In this document: positions 19,368-28,251 of the stretch, one piece after another
How the letters are laid out: the number at the start of each line of letters is the position of its first letter
How positions within the stretch are numbered: the stretch's first letter is position 1
Assembly (NCBI GenBank): GCA_020073015.1
Contig: JAIQFZ010000008.1
Span: forward strand, 58,251 to 122,250
Direction of reading: 5' to 3'
DNA from: Terriglobia bacterium
GTDB taxonomy: Bacteria > Acidobacteriota > Terriglobia > Terriglobales > Acidobacteriaceae
DNA: 64,000 nt
The notes under the pieces: model-generated
Database searches by the model: none
Told to the model about the DNA's origin: nothing
The model's input: only the letters and a program-made list of their open reading frames with translations
Position numbers and translations under genes: made by a program

Positions 19368-19443
19368 TGATTTTGGGTGGCGCAGCGATTTATCGCTGCG
19401 ATAACTGGCCTATTCTCAGTGCCGGCTTTAGCCGCTGAGGTGA
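19368..19443. repeat. Double palindrome repeat R1, copy 2
   Basis: Same layout as 15724-15796: CGCAGCGATTTATCGCTGCG (19381-19400), then CGGCTTTAGCCG (19423-19434) and TGAGGT. Both arms of each palindrome carry paired changes relative to copy 1, which suggests the hairpins are maintained. It sits after the DUF2892 gene. Confidence 0.78.
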
Positions 19444-19529
19444 GACTGTCCACCGGGAAGTACTTCTTCCGCAGCCTGCCAATGGGCGGGCGCGACGAAT
19501 CATCGGTGAGCAGTCCCGTCAGGAACGTT

Positions 19530-21323
19530 CTACCACTCGTAAACGACGGCTTCATAAGGCCGCAACGCGGCGTTTGGTGAAGGCGCCGTCGCGTAATTCC
19601 CGAGCAGGACTTTCACTTTACTCAGGTCGAGGCCCGTCGTGGCGGAAGCAGCTTTGTCTTTGAAGTTCAGCAGCACCAGGATCTTCTTCCCGTCCAATTC
19701 CCTGGTGTAGGCGTAAACGTCCGGATTGTCCTTGTCCAGCAGAGTGTACTTGCCATAAATCAGGACCGGATTGTTTTTGCGCAACTTCACAAGCTTCCGA
19801 AAGTAGTTGAGGCAGCTGTTGGGGTCGGCTTCTTCGGAGGCGACGTTCACGCTCGTGTAGTTGGGGTTCACCTTGAGCCACGGCGTGCCGGCGGTAAACC
19901 CGGCATTCGTGGTGGCATCCCACTGGAAGGGCGTGCGGCCGTTGTCCCGGGCAGTGATTTTCTGCGCTTCCAGGAATTTGTTCACGTCTCCGCCGGAATT
20001 TTTCTCGAGCTTGTACCAGTTGATGGATTCGATGTCGCGGTAGTCCTCAATCTTGTCGAACTTGATGTTGGTCATGCCGAGCTCATCGCCTCCGTAGTAG
20101 TAGGGCGTAGCCCGCATGGTGAGCAGAAACGTGGTGAGCATCTTGGACGAAAGCTCGCGCCACTGCGGCGCGTCATTGCCCCAGCGCGTGGTCATGCGCG
20201 GCTGATCGTGGTTGCCGAGGTAGATGGTGCCCCAGCCTCTGTCCGCGAAGACCGCGTCCCACTTGCTGTAGACGTTCTTGAAGTCGATCAGGCTGTATCC
20301 CTTGGGGTCGGGGATCTTGTGGGTATTCGGCAAAATGCCCAGGCCCACGCCTTCGAAGTGATAGGCCATGTTGAGTTCGTGACGGTCCGCATCGACGTAG
20401 TTGAGCGCGTCGCCGGTGGTGACGCCGATGCCTTCGGCCACGGACATGACATCGTACTTACTGAGCACTTCCTTGTTCATGGCCTGGAGATATTCGTGGG
20501 TGTGCGGGCCGTTAGCGTAGTACCGGACGTAGTCACCGTGGTATTCGGCGGGGATCGGCGGAAACGTAGTGTCCTTCGAGATGAAGGGGATCACGTCCAT
20601 GCGGAAGCCGTCGATGCCCTTGTCGAACCAGAAGCGCATCATCGAAAAAATCTCTTCGCGTAGCTTGGGATTCTCCCAGTTCAGGTCGGGCTGCTTTTGC
20701 GAGAAGTAGTGCAGATAGTAGCTGTTGGTCTTTTCGTCGAACTTCCAGGCATCGCCGTTGACGTCAAAGAAGCTCCAGCGATGCGCCGGCTTCCCTTTTT
20801 CCGCCGGCCACCAGTGATAGTAGTTGCGGTAGGGGTTGTCTCTGGAGCTGCGTGATTGCTTGAACCACTCATGCTCGTCGCTGCTGTGGTTTACTACCAG
20901 ATCCATCACCAGCTTCAGGCCTCGGGCGTGCATTCCATTGAGCAGTTCGTCAAAGTCCTGCATGGTGCCGAACTCGTTCATGATGCTGCGATAGTCGCTG
21001 ATGTCGTAGCCGTTGTCGTCGTTCGGCGAGCCATAAATCGGGTTCAGCCAGATGACATCGACGCCGAGGCTCTTCACGTAATCCAGTTTGGAGATGATGC
21101 CCCGCAGATCGCCGACCCCGTCGCCGTTCGAGTCCTTGAACGAGCGCGGGTAGATCTGATAGACAACGGCCTCTTTCCACCATTTCCGGTCGTTGCCTGG
21201 GTTGGTCGGTGGCATACCTATGGCGGACTTGGCCGCGTCGGTCGTATTCGAGTGATTATCCTGGCACAATGCAGAACCCATCAGAGCACTGAATGTAGCG
21301 AGCGCAAGTAAAAAGGTTTTCAT
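19530..21323 (-). CDS. Secreted GH13 alpha-glucosidase (oligo-1,6-glucosidase type)
   Basis: A glycoside hydrolase family 13 enzyme of about 597 residues, taken from the ATG giving MKTFLLALATFSALM, a signal peptide ending at ALCQ. GH13 landmarks are clear: YQIYPRSFKDSNGDGVGDL, DVIWLNPIY, DLVVNHSSDEH, the nucleophile Asp in GFRMDV (about residue 243), the acid/base Glu in SVAEG (about 297) and LGNHDQPR (about 372). The QIYPRSF...GDL and VVNH patterns place it with alpha-glucosidases and oligo-1,6-glucosidases, releasing glucose from short alpha-glucans or sucrose-like sugars. The signal peptide implies periplasmic or extracellular action, less common in this subfamily. It stands alone between repeats and a VWFA gene. 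Confidence 0.92.
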   Translation of the reverse strand: MKTFLLALATFSALMGSALCQDNHSNTTDAAKSAIGMPPTNPGNDRKWWKEAVVYQIYPRSFKDSNGDGVGDLRGIISKLDYVKSLGVDVIWLNPIYGSPNDDNGYDISDYRSIMNEFGTMQDFDELLNGMHARGLKLVMDLVVNHSSDEHEWFKQSRSSRDNPYRNYYHWWPAEKGKPAHRWSFFDVNGDAWKFDEKTNSYYLHYFSQKQPDLNWENPKLREEIFSMMRFWFDKGIDGFRMDVIPFISKDTTFPPIPAEYHGDYVRYYANGPHTHEYLQAMNKEVLSKYDVMSVAEGIGVTTGDALNYVDADRHELNMAYHFEGVGLGILPNTHKIPDPKGYSLIDFKNVYSKWDAVFADRGWGTIYLGNHDQPRMTTRWGNDAPQWRELSSKMLTTFLLTMRATPYYYGGDELGMTNIKFDKIEDYRDIESINWYKLEKNSGGDVNKFLEAQKITARDNGRTPFQWDATTNAGFTAGTPWLKVNPNYTSVNVASEEADPNSCLNYFRKLVKLRKNNPVLIYGKYTLLDKDNPDVYAYTRELDGKKILVLLNFKDKAASATTGLDLSKVKVLLGNYATAPSPNAALRPYEAVVYEW

Positions 21324-21423
21324 AAGCCAATCGTGGGGTGGAATGAGCGAATGGATCATGGCTGCCATCGTAAAGCCCCGCTTGATCCAAAGCAAACTGG
21401 ATTCGTCCGCACCCGTTGTCTTC

Positions 21424-23130
21424 CTACTGCACTTTCAGTGGTGCAGCGACCGAGCCGACGCGGCCGCTGAGGTCATCTCGGACAACGAAGCGGACGGTGT
21501 ATTCACCGGGGCTAAGATCGAGGGCACCCCTGTAGCCGATGCCGCTTTCGCGGATGGTGGCGAGGTGTTCCGGTGTCGGATGAAGGCTGACTTTTTTATC
21601 CGAGGGATGATCGACCTGCTTGCCTTCCGGTGTCTTCACCAGTGCGACGAATTCCAGCGCGACATGATTATTGTCGGCGACGTCGATCAGCGCCGGATCG
21701 GGCGCCAGATTCACCGTGTAGTACACACGCTTCCTGCCTGGTGCTTTGCTGGACTCGATGGCGCCCCAGCGCACCACCAATGGCAGCGCGGAGTAATCCA
21801 GAGGTGACTGCAAGGCTGACGAAATGTCGCCGTCGCGGCTGGTCTCGAGATCGACGGTGGCATTAGTCACAAAGAAGCCGCTGCGTGCGCGCACTTCAAC
21901 GTGGTCACGCTTCACCTTCACCGCGAGCTTGCGCCAGCCGGGTTTTGTGTTCGACTGATCGAGGTAGTAGCCGAGCATGTAATATTGCGACGAATCGCGG
22001 ACTGCATCGCGAAAACCTTTCACCAGATCGTTGGAGTTGTAATAGGCACGCCCTCCCGTCATGGAAGCAAACGTCTGCAGGGTCGCTTGCGTATCCATTT
22101 GCCGCCAGCTCATGTTGCGAACGTAGTTGGGTCCCGGGTTGCGGATGGCGACGCTGGGTGTGGGAGGTTGCAGTCCTTTGACGTCGAGGGGATAGAGTGC
22201 AATCTGCGCGTTGTTGAGCAGTTGCCAAGTGTGATCGTACATCGGCAGCACATCGGTGAGAGAGTCGCGCCCCACAGGAGCGAGTCGCATGGTGTTGTCA
22301 CTCACGCTGAAAGGGAATCCGCCGCCCGCCCAGATCAGGGACTTGCGTCCCGGAAATCCGGCCAATGCCTGCGCCAGCTGTTGCATCCCGTCCAGGGTGT
22401 AGGTGATGGCAAGGCGTTGCTGAAACGACTGAAAGTTCAGTTCCGCGTCCTCCATCATGGTCTGGAGCTGTTGTGCTTCGGTCTGTACCGCGGCGGGATC
22501 AACCCCTGCACTGCCATCGGGGCTGGCAGATCCAGTGATGCTTTCCACGTCTTCCGGGCTATCGACAGTTTGAGCTGTGTCGCCCTTTACTTTGTGCAGC
22601 GCCGCAAGCAGCACGCGGGGATCCGTGGTGAAGTCATGGACAATGTGAACGCCGCTGCGGGTGAGTGTGAACAGTCCCGTCGGCTCGCGCTGATCTAGCG
22701 ATTGGGTAAGGTACTTGAGCAGTTGCATGCGAGCGTTCGCCTGGTCCATGAAAGGTGTGTTGAGAAGGTCCAGGACGATGAGCGTAATGCGCCGGGTGGA
22801 CTCGCCGCCGCCCATGAAATTGCTGTATTCATTCTGATTCTTGGGGTGCCACAGACGGTGAGTGTCGGTGGTGATTTCCTCAAAGGTCGCAACCTTGCGC
22901 TCCGAGCCGTTTTCCAGAACTGTGAAATCTTCCTTCTTCAGGCCGCTGATGTGAGTGCCGGATTTATCGGTGACCAGGGTGGGGATGAGGACCAGTTCCG
23001 TGCGTGCGGTGAATTTGATTTCCGAATTGTTCTCTTTCTCTTTATCTTTTGCGAAGGCACAAATCGAACAAGCCAGAGCGGCAATTACCGCGACATAGGG
23101 GAACAGCTTGCGGCCGGTCAGCGTGCCCAT
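21424..23130 (-). CDS. VWFA-related acidobacterial domain protein (degenerate MIDAS)
   Basis: A secreted protein of about 568 residues. I choose the ATG giving MGTLTGRKLFPYVAV, with TGAGG about 8 bases upstream; another ATG lies 12 bases earlier. After the signal peptide comes the typical entry TRTELVLIPTLVTDKSGTHISGLKKEDFTVLENG, an Ig-like strand set that precedes the von Willebrand A fold. The metal site that should read DxSxS is LDLLNTP here, so metal binding is probably lost. The C-terminal part continues with YNSNDLVKGFRDAVRDSSQYYMLGYYL, seen in all paralogues. Three more copies lie at 34-38 kb. Role unknown; probably envelope-located protein binding. Confidence 0.85.
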   Translation of the reverse strand: MGTLTGRKLFPYVAVIAALACSICAFAKDKEKENNSEIKFTARTELVLIPTLVTDKSGTHISGLKKEDFTVLENGSERKVATFEEITTDTHRLWHPKNQNEYSNFMGGGESTRRITLIVLDLLNTPFMDQANARMQLLKYLTQSLDQREPTGLFTLTRSGVHIVHDFTTDPRVLLAALHKVKGDTAQTVDSPEDVESITGSASPDGSAGVDPAAVQTEAQQLQTMMEDAELNFQSFQQRLAITYTLDGMQQLAQALAGFPGRKSLIWAGGGFPFSVSDNTMRLAPVGRDSLTDVLPMYDHTWQLLNNAQIALYPLDVKGLQPPTPSVAIRNPGPNYVRNMSWRQMDTQATLQTFASMTGGRAYYNSNDLVKGFRDAVRDSSQYYMLGYYLDQSNTKPGWRKLAVKVKRDHVEVRARSGFFVTNATVDLETSRDGDISSALQSPLDYSALPLVVRWGAIESSKAPGRKRVYYTVNLAPDPALIDVADNNHVALEFVALVKTPEGKQVDHPSDKKVSLHPTPEHLATIRESGIGYRGALDLSPGEYTVRFVVRDDLSGRVGSVAAPLKVQ

Positions 23131-23345
23131 ACGCAACCTCATTCGGACTGCGAGAAACAGGTGCGAGGACCCCGCGATGCGGATCGAGAATAGAAACGAG
23201 TCGCACCGCACGGAGGGACATCATTATAGTTCACGATGGGCACGAGCGTTGCACTTACCCTGCGCCGCCGAACGCGACCTTGGACTGCAGGGAAAAGGCT
23301 GCGGATCCCGAACCCGCAGCCCTGTTTATCGCTGACTACTGACTC

Positions 23346-24413
23346 CTAGTTGATATCCTGCTTGGTCTCCAGCTTCTTCACCAACCCATCTAAATAGGTC
23401 TTCTGATTCTCCGGAGCGCTCGCCAGCGCCACTTTCATCTCTTTCGTGGCGTCATCGAACTTGCCCTGTCCGCAGTACATCCGCGCCAGCCCCGTATGTA
23501 CGAACCACTGATCCGGATGCTTCTTCGCATTCTCGCGGAAGATAGCAAACGCTTCTTCGTTGCGCTTCCCGCCTTGCAACCCGCGAGCGTAGAGGTGGAT
23601 CTGCAGCGGGCTAGCCAGATCGAGCGCCTTTTTCTCCGCCATCGCGGCCTCGTCCTTGCGATTCAGCGCCGCCAGGACTTTGGACTTGGTCAGCTCATTG
23701 TCGTAGCGGTCTTCGACGCCGATCGACTTGTTCGCATAGTTCAGCGCATCATCGAGCGCGACCTTTTCCCCAAGCAGGTAGTTGGCCCCTTCGTCCCAGC
23801 CTTCCCATGTGTACTGCCCCAGCCCGCGTAACTGCTTTTTCATGCTGGCCTGGACAACCTCATGCACATCCACAGCAACCTTGAACGGAACCGCAACTTT
23901 CTCCCACGCCATCGTCACCACGGCCGAATTCGGTTGTACATCGTCGAAGTCGTAGGTCAGTGTATTGTGCATCTCCGTGGCAGCCGGCTTCACGGTTACT
24001 CGCAGGGCGTCTTCGGCCTCGTTGTAAGTGAAGGCTCCCCACGAGGTCGCGTTCTTGGAAAAAATGATGGTCCACTGGTCCGCCGTTGGAATCATGAACA
24101 ACCCGTAGGTCCCCTTATCGAGCGCCTTGCCCTCGATGGTGACTGGATCGCTGAACGAAATGGTGGTATTTTCATTGGCTCCCGCACGCCATACCTGGCC
24201 ATACGGAACCAAACCGTCCCACACCTTCCGGTTATTCACCAGCGGGCGGTGGTAGTTAATCGTAATGTCGGTGATCCCGATCCTTTGGGAGAGCTGGGCG
24301 CGCTGGCTCTGCCGGGGCAGGTCCAGTATGACCGATTGCGCGCCACTGACACCCGACCACACGATCGCCAGCAGGCAGAATAGGGCTCCTCGAAACACGC
24401 GAGAGAGAATCAT
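23346..24413 (-). CDS. DUF2911 protein with C-terminal TPR-like repeats
   Basis: A 355-residue exported protein. GAGGAGG lies just before the ATG giving MILSRVFRGALFCLLA, a signal peptide cut near VSGAQS. Residues about 25-190 are DUF2911: SQRIGITDITINYHRPLVNNR, WRAGANENTTISF, GTYGLFMIP and WTIIFSKN. The remainder is helical with TPR-like spacing (LGEKVALDDALNYANKSI, FAIFRENAKKHPD, TGLARMYCGQGKFDDATKE). DUF2911 proteins are abundant in Acidobacteria and Bacteroidetes, function unknown. The stop codon lies inside a short word repeat (TGACTACTGACTCCTAG on the plus strand). Confidence 0.88.
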   Translation of the reverse strand: MILSRVFRGALFCLLAIVWSGVSGAQSVILDLPRQSQRAQLSQRIGITDITINYHRPLVNNRKVWDGLVPYGQVWRAGANENTTISFSDPVTIEGKALDKGTYGLFMIPTADQWTIIFSKNATSWGAFTYNEAEDALRVTVKPAATEMHNTLTYDFDDVQPNSAVVTMAWEKVAVPFKVAVDVHEVVQASMKKQLRGLGQYTWEGWDEGANYLLGEKVALDDALNYANKSIGVEDRYDNELTKSKVLAALNRKDEAAMAEKKALDLASPLQIHLYARGLQGGKRNEEAFAIFRENAKKHPDQWFVHTGLARMYCGQGKFDDATKEMKVALASAPENQKTYLDGLVKKLETKQDIN

Positions 24414-24731
24414 GGAGAACGCCTCCTCTTCAACTTTCTGTATTCGGAATTTGGTGATTCGAACTGACTTGCACGGACTGCGGGCCTTGATTTGCACCAC
24501 TCGATCAGCTTAGACGTCCCCAGAACGCAGCGGTGAGCAGGGAGCCCAACGACCTTGCAGTGCTGCCACCATCCAAATTCCAGCGTTTGCTAACCCCGGG
24601 CCCGTGTTGGGAGTCTAATTTGAAGGTGAAAGTGTGTTTTTTTCAGGGAACCAGCCCTCGCTTTCTGCCGTATCACCCAACAGACGGCAGGGCACGGCCT
24701 TCTCCTTCGTGGGTAGGCCCCGGGCACCACT
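24414..24731. other. Divergent intergenic region
   Basis: About 318 bases between the divergent DUF2911 and permease genes; it must hold both promoters. No repeat, RNA or credible small gene was seen. Confidence 0.4.
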
Positions 24732-25979
24732 ATGCGGATGCTGATCGACATCGTGCGCCAGTCGCTGGCAACCCTCTGGGCCCACAAACTGCGCTCGTTC
24801 CTGACCATGTTCGGTATCGCCTGGGGCGTCGGATCGCTGCTTCTGCTGGTCGGCCTGGGCGAAGGTTTCCGCAGCGGCCAGAACAAGCAACTCGCCAACC
24901 TCGGTCAGGACATCATGTTCAGTTTTCCCGGCCGCATTCCGGGCGTTGAAGGCAGCACCCAGTCCGGACGCACCTACCACTTCACTTACCAGGACTATCT
25001 CGCTATCCGCAACCAAACCCGCTCGATCAAGTACATCTCCCCGGTCCTGAACCGTGAGGACATCCGCGCCGTCAGCGACTACGGCTCCACCAACGGCCAG
25101 GTTTTTGGCGTGGCCCCCGACTACAACAAGATCCGCAACGTTCCCGTCGGCCCCGGGCGCTGGTTCAACGAGCAGGACAGCAGTGACACTCGTCGAGTCG
25201 CGGTCGTCGGATGGGAACTGCTCAAGAACATGTTTCCAGACCGTCCGGCCGTCGGCTCAACCATCCTGCTCAACGGCTACCGCTTCGATGTGATCGGAGT
25301 AGTGAGCAAAGTCGGCCAGGACGGCAACAACGGCACCAATGCGCGCATCTTTATTCCGATTGAAACCATGCGCAGCCTGTTTCCGCTGAAAGAACAGAAC
25401 AGCGAAGACGCCGTCTCATTCCTGAACTATCGGCCGCTCACTCCCCTGCAACATCTGCAGGCCAAGCAGGAGGTGCACGAAGTTCTCGGGCGGCGCCACG
25501 GCTTCAATCCGAAGCTAGAAGATGCTTTTGGAGATTGGGACACCATCGAGGACAACAAACGCGTGAGCAAGATTTTCGACGCCATGGACTGGTTTCTGGG
25601 CGTGGTCGGCGTGGTCACGCTGGCTCTGGGAGCGATCGGCATCATCAACATCATGCTCGTGTCGGTCACCGAGCGTACCCGCGAAATTGGACTACGCAAG
25701 GCCCTGGGAGCCACGCACCGCGCCATCCTGACGCAGTTCTTCGTGGAAGGTGCGTTCTTGACGGCGTTGAGCGGAGGGATTGGGCTGACGATCACCACCG
25801 CATTGGTTACGCTGCTCGCCGCTTTGCCCGCACCCGAAGGATTTGACACGCCGCGCATCGTTCCTTCATCGGCCGTTATCGCTATTCTCTCGCTCGCGGT
25901 CGCAGGCATTGCCGCCGGGCTGTATCCCGCGCGCCAAGCGGCGCTCTTACAGCCCGTCGAGGCACTACGCCAGGAGTAG
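24732..25979 (+). CDS. MacB-like ABC transporter permease 1
   Basis: A 415-residue FtsX/MacB-family permease without an ATPase domain. Layout: N-terminal TM helix in LRSFLTMFGIAWGVGSLLLLVGLGEGF, a MacB_PCD periplasmic domain (about residues 45-250), then three TM helices starting at FLGVVGVVTLALGAIGIINIMLVSVTERTREIGLRKALGAT, the usual FtsX coupling region, and a last helix before YPARQAALLQPVEALRQE. It is followed by a second permease two bases after the stop. Such pairs export macrolides, peptides or lipoproteins with a separate MacB-type ATPase, which is not in this window. Confidence 0.92.
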   Translation: MRMLIDIVRQSLATLWAHKLRSFLTMFGIAWGVGSLLLLVGLGEGFRSGQNKQLANLGQDIMFSFPGRIPGVEGSTQSGRTYHFTYQDYLAIRNQTRSIKYISPVLNREDIRAVSDYGSTNGQVFGVAPDYNKIRNVPVGPGRWFNEQDSSDTRRVAVVGWELLKNMFPDRPAVGSTILLNGYRFDVIGVVSKVGQDGNNGTNARIFIPIETMRSLFPLKEQNSEDAVSFLNYRPLTPLQHLQAKQEVHEVLGRRHGFNPKLEDAFGDWDTIEDNKRVSKIFDAMDWFLGVVGVVTLALGAIGIINIMLVSVTERTREIGLRKALGATHRAILTQFFVEGAFLTALSGGIGLTITTALVTLLAALPAPEGFDTPRIVPSSAVIAILSLAVAGIAAGLYPARQAALLQPVEALRQE

Positions 25980-25981
25980 AT

Positions 25982-27220
25982 ATGGTTGTCGAACTCGCCC
26001 GCCAGGCTTACAACGCGCTCAAGCACAACCGCCGCCGCAGTGTTCTCACGATGCTGGGCATGGCTTGGGGCATTGCCACGGTCGTGCTGCTGCTGGCTTA
26101 TGGTGCGGGCTTCGAGCGCGGCCTCTGGGTCGCCTTCCGTTCCTGGGGTACGAACCTGGTCTTTATCTTTCCAGGGCGCACTTCCATGCAGGCGGGTGGT
26201 ACAAAAGCGGGAAACGAAGTCAAACTCACCGTAAATGACCTCACCTATTTGCAGGCCGAAGTGCCTTTGCTAAAACGACTTTCTCCGGAGACCTCCAAGG
26301 ACTGCACCATAGCGTGGGGAATTCGAAGCAGCAATTACAGTGTAAGCGGCGTTTACCCTTACTACTCCCGCATGCGGCGCATGGAAGTCGAAAACGGCAC
26401 GTTCTTCACCGATGAAGACGAAAACTCCCGCAGCCGAGTCGCGGTCCTAGGCGCTGACGTCAAGAAGAAGCTATTCTCCGGCCAGAACGCGTTGGGCGAG
26501 AAAGTCCGCATCGACGGCATTTCCTACGAGGTCGTTGGCGTGCTCAAGCACGTCATCCAGAACGGCGACAGCAACCTGAATGGCTCGGTCTACGTTCCCT
26601 TCAGTGTCATGAGCGACCTCAGAAACACCTACTATCTGAACGCTGTCGCCATGGAGTATGAGGGCGATCACCAGAAGGTCGCCGATGCCGTGCGGCGCTC
26701 CATGGCGTTCCATCACGAGTTCGATCCCAAGGACAAGCGCGCCGTCTTCGTTTTCGATGTGTTCGCCGACCTGCTCGACCTGCGCGTCATCACGACCGGC
26801 ATCAAGATCCTGCTCGGCTTCATCGGATTGCTCACGCTCGGCATCGGCGGCGTCGGACTGATGAACATCATGCTGGTCTCGGTCACCCAGCGCACCCGCG
26901 AAATCGGCGTCGAGAAAGCCCTGGGCGCGCGCAGTTGGCACATCCTGTTTCAGTTCCTCGCCGAGGCCCTGGTCATCACGCTGATCGGCGGCTTGGCCGG
27001 CGTGGTTCTGGCCTACATCGTTTCCTGGTCTGTCGGATCGCTCACCCTCTGGAGCGCCTTTCTGGAGAACGCCAGCGAAGGCGACATCCACCTCACCATC
27101 GATTCGACCACCCTGATCGCCAGCACCCTGATTCTCGGCTTCGTAGGCATCGTCAGCGGCATGCTCCCAGCCATCAAAGCTTCGCGCCTCGATCCAATCG
27201 AAGCCCTCCGCTACGAATAG
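25982..27220 (+). CDS. MacB-like ABC transporter permease 2
   Basis: A 412-residue paralogue of the preceding permease with the same order: TM1 in RRSVLTMLGMAWGIATVVLLLAYGAGF, a MacB_PCD periplasmic domain, and the FtsX domain with GVGLMNIMLVSVTQRTREIG and a C-terminal MLPAIKASRLDPIEALRYE. It starts two bases after the first permease stops, so the two are co-translated and probably form a heterodimeric channel. The ATP-binding partner must be elsewhere. A palindromic repeat (27224-27250) follows the stop codon by three bases. Confidence 0.92.
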   Translation: MVVELARQAYNALKHNRRRSVLTMLGMAWGIATVVLLLAYGAGFERGLWVAFRSWGTNLVFIFPGRTSMQAGGTKAGNEVKLTVNDLTYLQAEVPLLKRLSPETSKDCTIAWGIRSSNYSVSGVYPYYSRMRRMEVENGTFFTDEDENSRSRVAVLGADVKKKLFSGQNALGEKVRIDGISYEVVGVLKHVIQNGDSNLNGSVYVPFSVMSDLRNTYYLNAVAMEYEGDHQKVADAVRRSMAFHHEFDPKDKRAVFVFDVFADLLDLRVITTGIKILLGFIGLLTLGIGGVGLMNIMLVSVTQRTREIGVEKALGARSWHILFQFLAEALVITLIGGLAGVVLAYIVSWSVGSLTLWSAFLENASEGDIHLTIDSTTLIASTLILGFVGIVSGMLPAIKASRLDPIEALRYE

Positions 27221-27223
27221 CTT

Positions 27224-27250
27224 GTGTAGCGCGGACACTCTTGTCCGCGC
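27224..27250. repeat. Palindrome R3 (GCGCGGACA...TGTCCGCGC), copy 1
   Basis: GTGTAGCGCGGACACTCTTG followed by TCCGCGC; the inner arms GCGCGGACA and TGTCCGCGC pair over nine bases. Copies occur at 30409-30428 and 54203-54231. Here it directly follows the permease operon and may end its transcript. Confidence 0.75.
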
Positions 27251-27366
27251 ACTGCGGACTTCTGATCGGATCCGTTGGAACAAGTGCACCAGCCCCTCGA
27301 ACCTGACATCCGACAAACTGCGTCCTGTCCCTCTTGTGCTATAGTGCTCGCAATTTCGGAGGACCT

Positions 27367-27798
27367 ATGCGCCCACTTGGCGTCACTTTGATTGGTTTCT
27401 ACCAACTTTTGCGAGGTGTGATCGGAGTACTCTTTGGGTTGTCAGTTCTGGCATTCGCCGGATTGGCCGCCAAACTAGCTTCTCTGGCCGCCGAGGGCAA
27501 CGCTGTCGGACGCTTGTTGAGCGGTTTCGGACACGTGGCTGGCCTCGGCATCATCGTGTTTGCCCTCCTGCACCTGGCAGCAGGCTACGGCATCCTGCAA
27601 ATGGAAAACTGGGGCCGCCTGTTGACTCTGCTGTTTTCGGCAATCGGACTGGTGCTGCTTCTGCCCGGCGTGCTGCACATGCACATCTTTTCGCTGGCTT
27701 TCGGGTTGATCAATGCTGCCAGCATCTTTTATCTGGCCATGCCGCCCATCAAACGCGCCTTTCACGCAGCCGGCAATCCGTTGAAGATGGCAGTCTAG
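27367..27798 (+). CDS. Small integral membrane protein
   Basis: A 143-residue protein preceded by CGGAGGACCT, a strong ribosome binding site. It has about four hydrophobic helices: LIGFYQLLRGVIGVLFGLSVLAF, VAGLGIIVFALLHLAAGYGI, LLTLLFSAIGLVLLLPGVL and FSLAFGLINAASIFYLAM. The general pattern (GFYQLLRG...YGIL...W GR...N..IYYL) resembles DUF2127/DoxX-like small membrane proteins, but I cannot name the family firmly. It stands alone between a repeat and a small unknown gene. Confidence 0.75.
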   Translation: MRPLGVTLIGFYQLLRGVIGVLFGLSVLAFAGLAAKLASLAAEGNAVGRLLSGFGHVAGLGIIVFALLHLAAGYGILQMENWGRLLTLLFSAIGLVLLLPGVLHMHIFSLAFGLINAASIFYLAMPPIKRAFHAAGNPLKMAV

Positions 27799-27908
27799 TC
27801 CGGTTTTCAGTTCTGCTGTAGGCAGGTCACGCCCGGGGAAAGCCTTACCCTGTGGCCCCCTGTGTCCTCTGTGGTAGGGCTGTTTGGGGCCTTGAGTAGA
27901 ATGAACCG

Positions 27909-28220
27909 GTGCCAGATTCCGACAAACTCCGGAGAGTCCTCGAGCACTTGCAGCTCTACGACCACCCCCTCCTCAGTTTTTCCGCGCGTGAGAACAACGG
28001 GGCGATTGAAGTACTGATCAACCTGAAGAACTTGACCGTCCCCGTGCACACCTACCAGTTTCAAATCCATCCGCGCGACCTCGATCATCCCCAGTTCGCC
28101 TGGAATTTTCAGCGCCAGCTCTACGACGCCCTCCACGACTATTTCATCGAGATGTTCACGCGTACCCCGCAGGACCGGACAGTCCCTGCCAATCCCGGAT
28201 CATCCGCCAAGAGAAGCTAA
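27909..28220 (+). CDS. Conserved-looking small protein of unknown function
   Basis: A 103-residue soluble protein starting with GTG (no ATG fits). The middle alternates strands (HPLLSFSARENNGAIEVLINLK, VHTYQFQIHPRDL) and then helices (FAWNFQRQLYDALHDYFIEMF), a compact alpha/beta look. It ends 31 bases before the MidA-like methyltransferase gene on the same strand and is probably in its operon. No domain recognised. Confidence 0.65.
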   Translation: MPDSDKLRRVLEHLQLYDHPLLSFSARENNGAIEVLINLKNLTVPVHTYQFQIHPRDLDHPQFAWNFQRQLYDALHDYFIEMFTRTPQDRTVPANPGSSAKRS

Positions 28221-28251
28221 AATCTCAAGCAGCGACGGGTGCCACAATATC

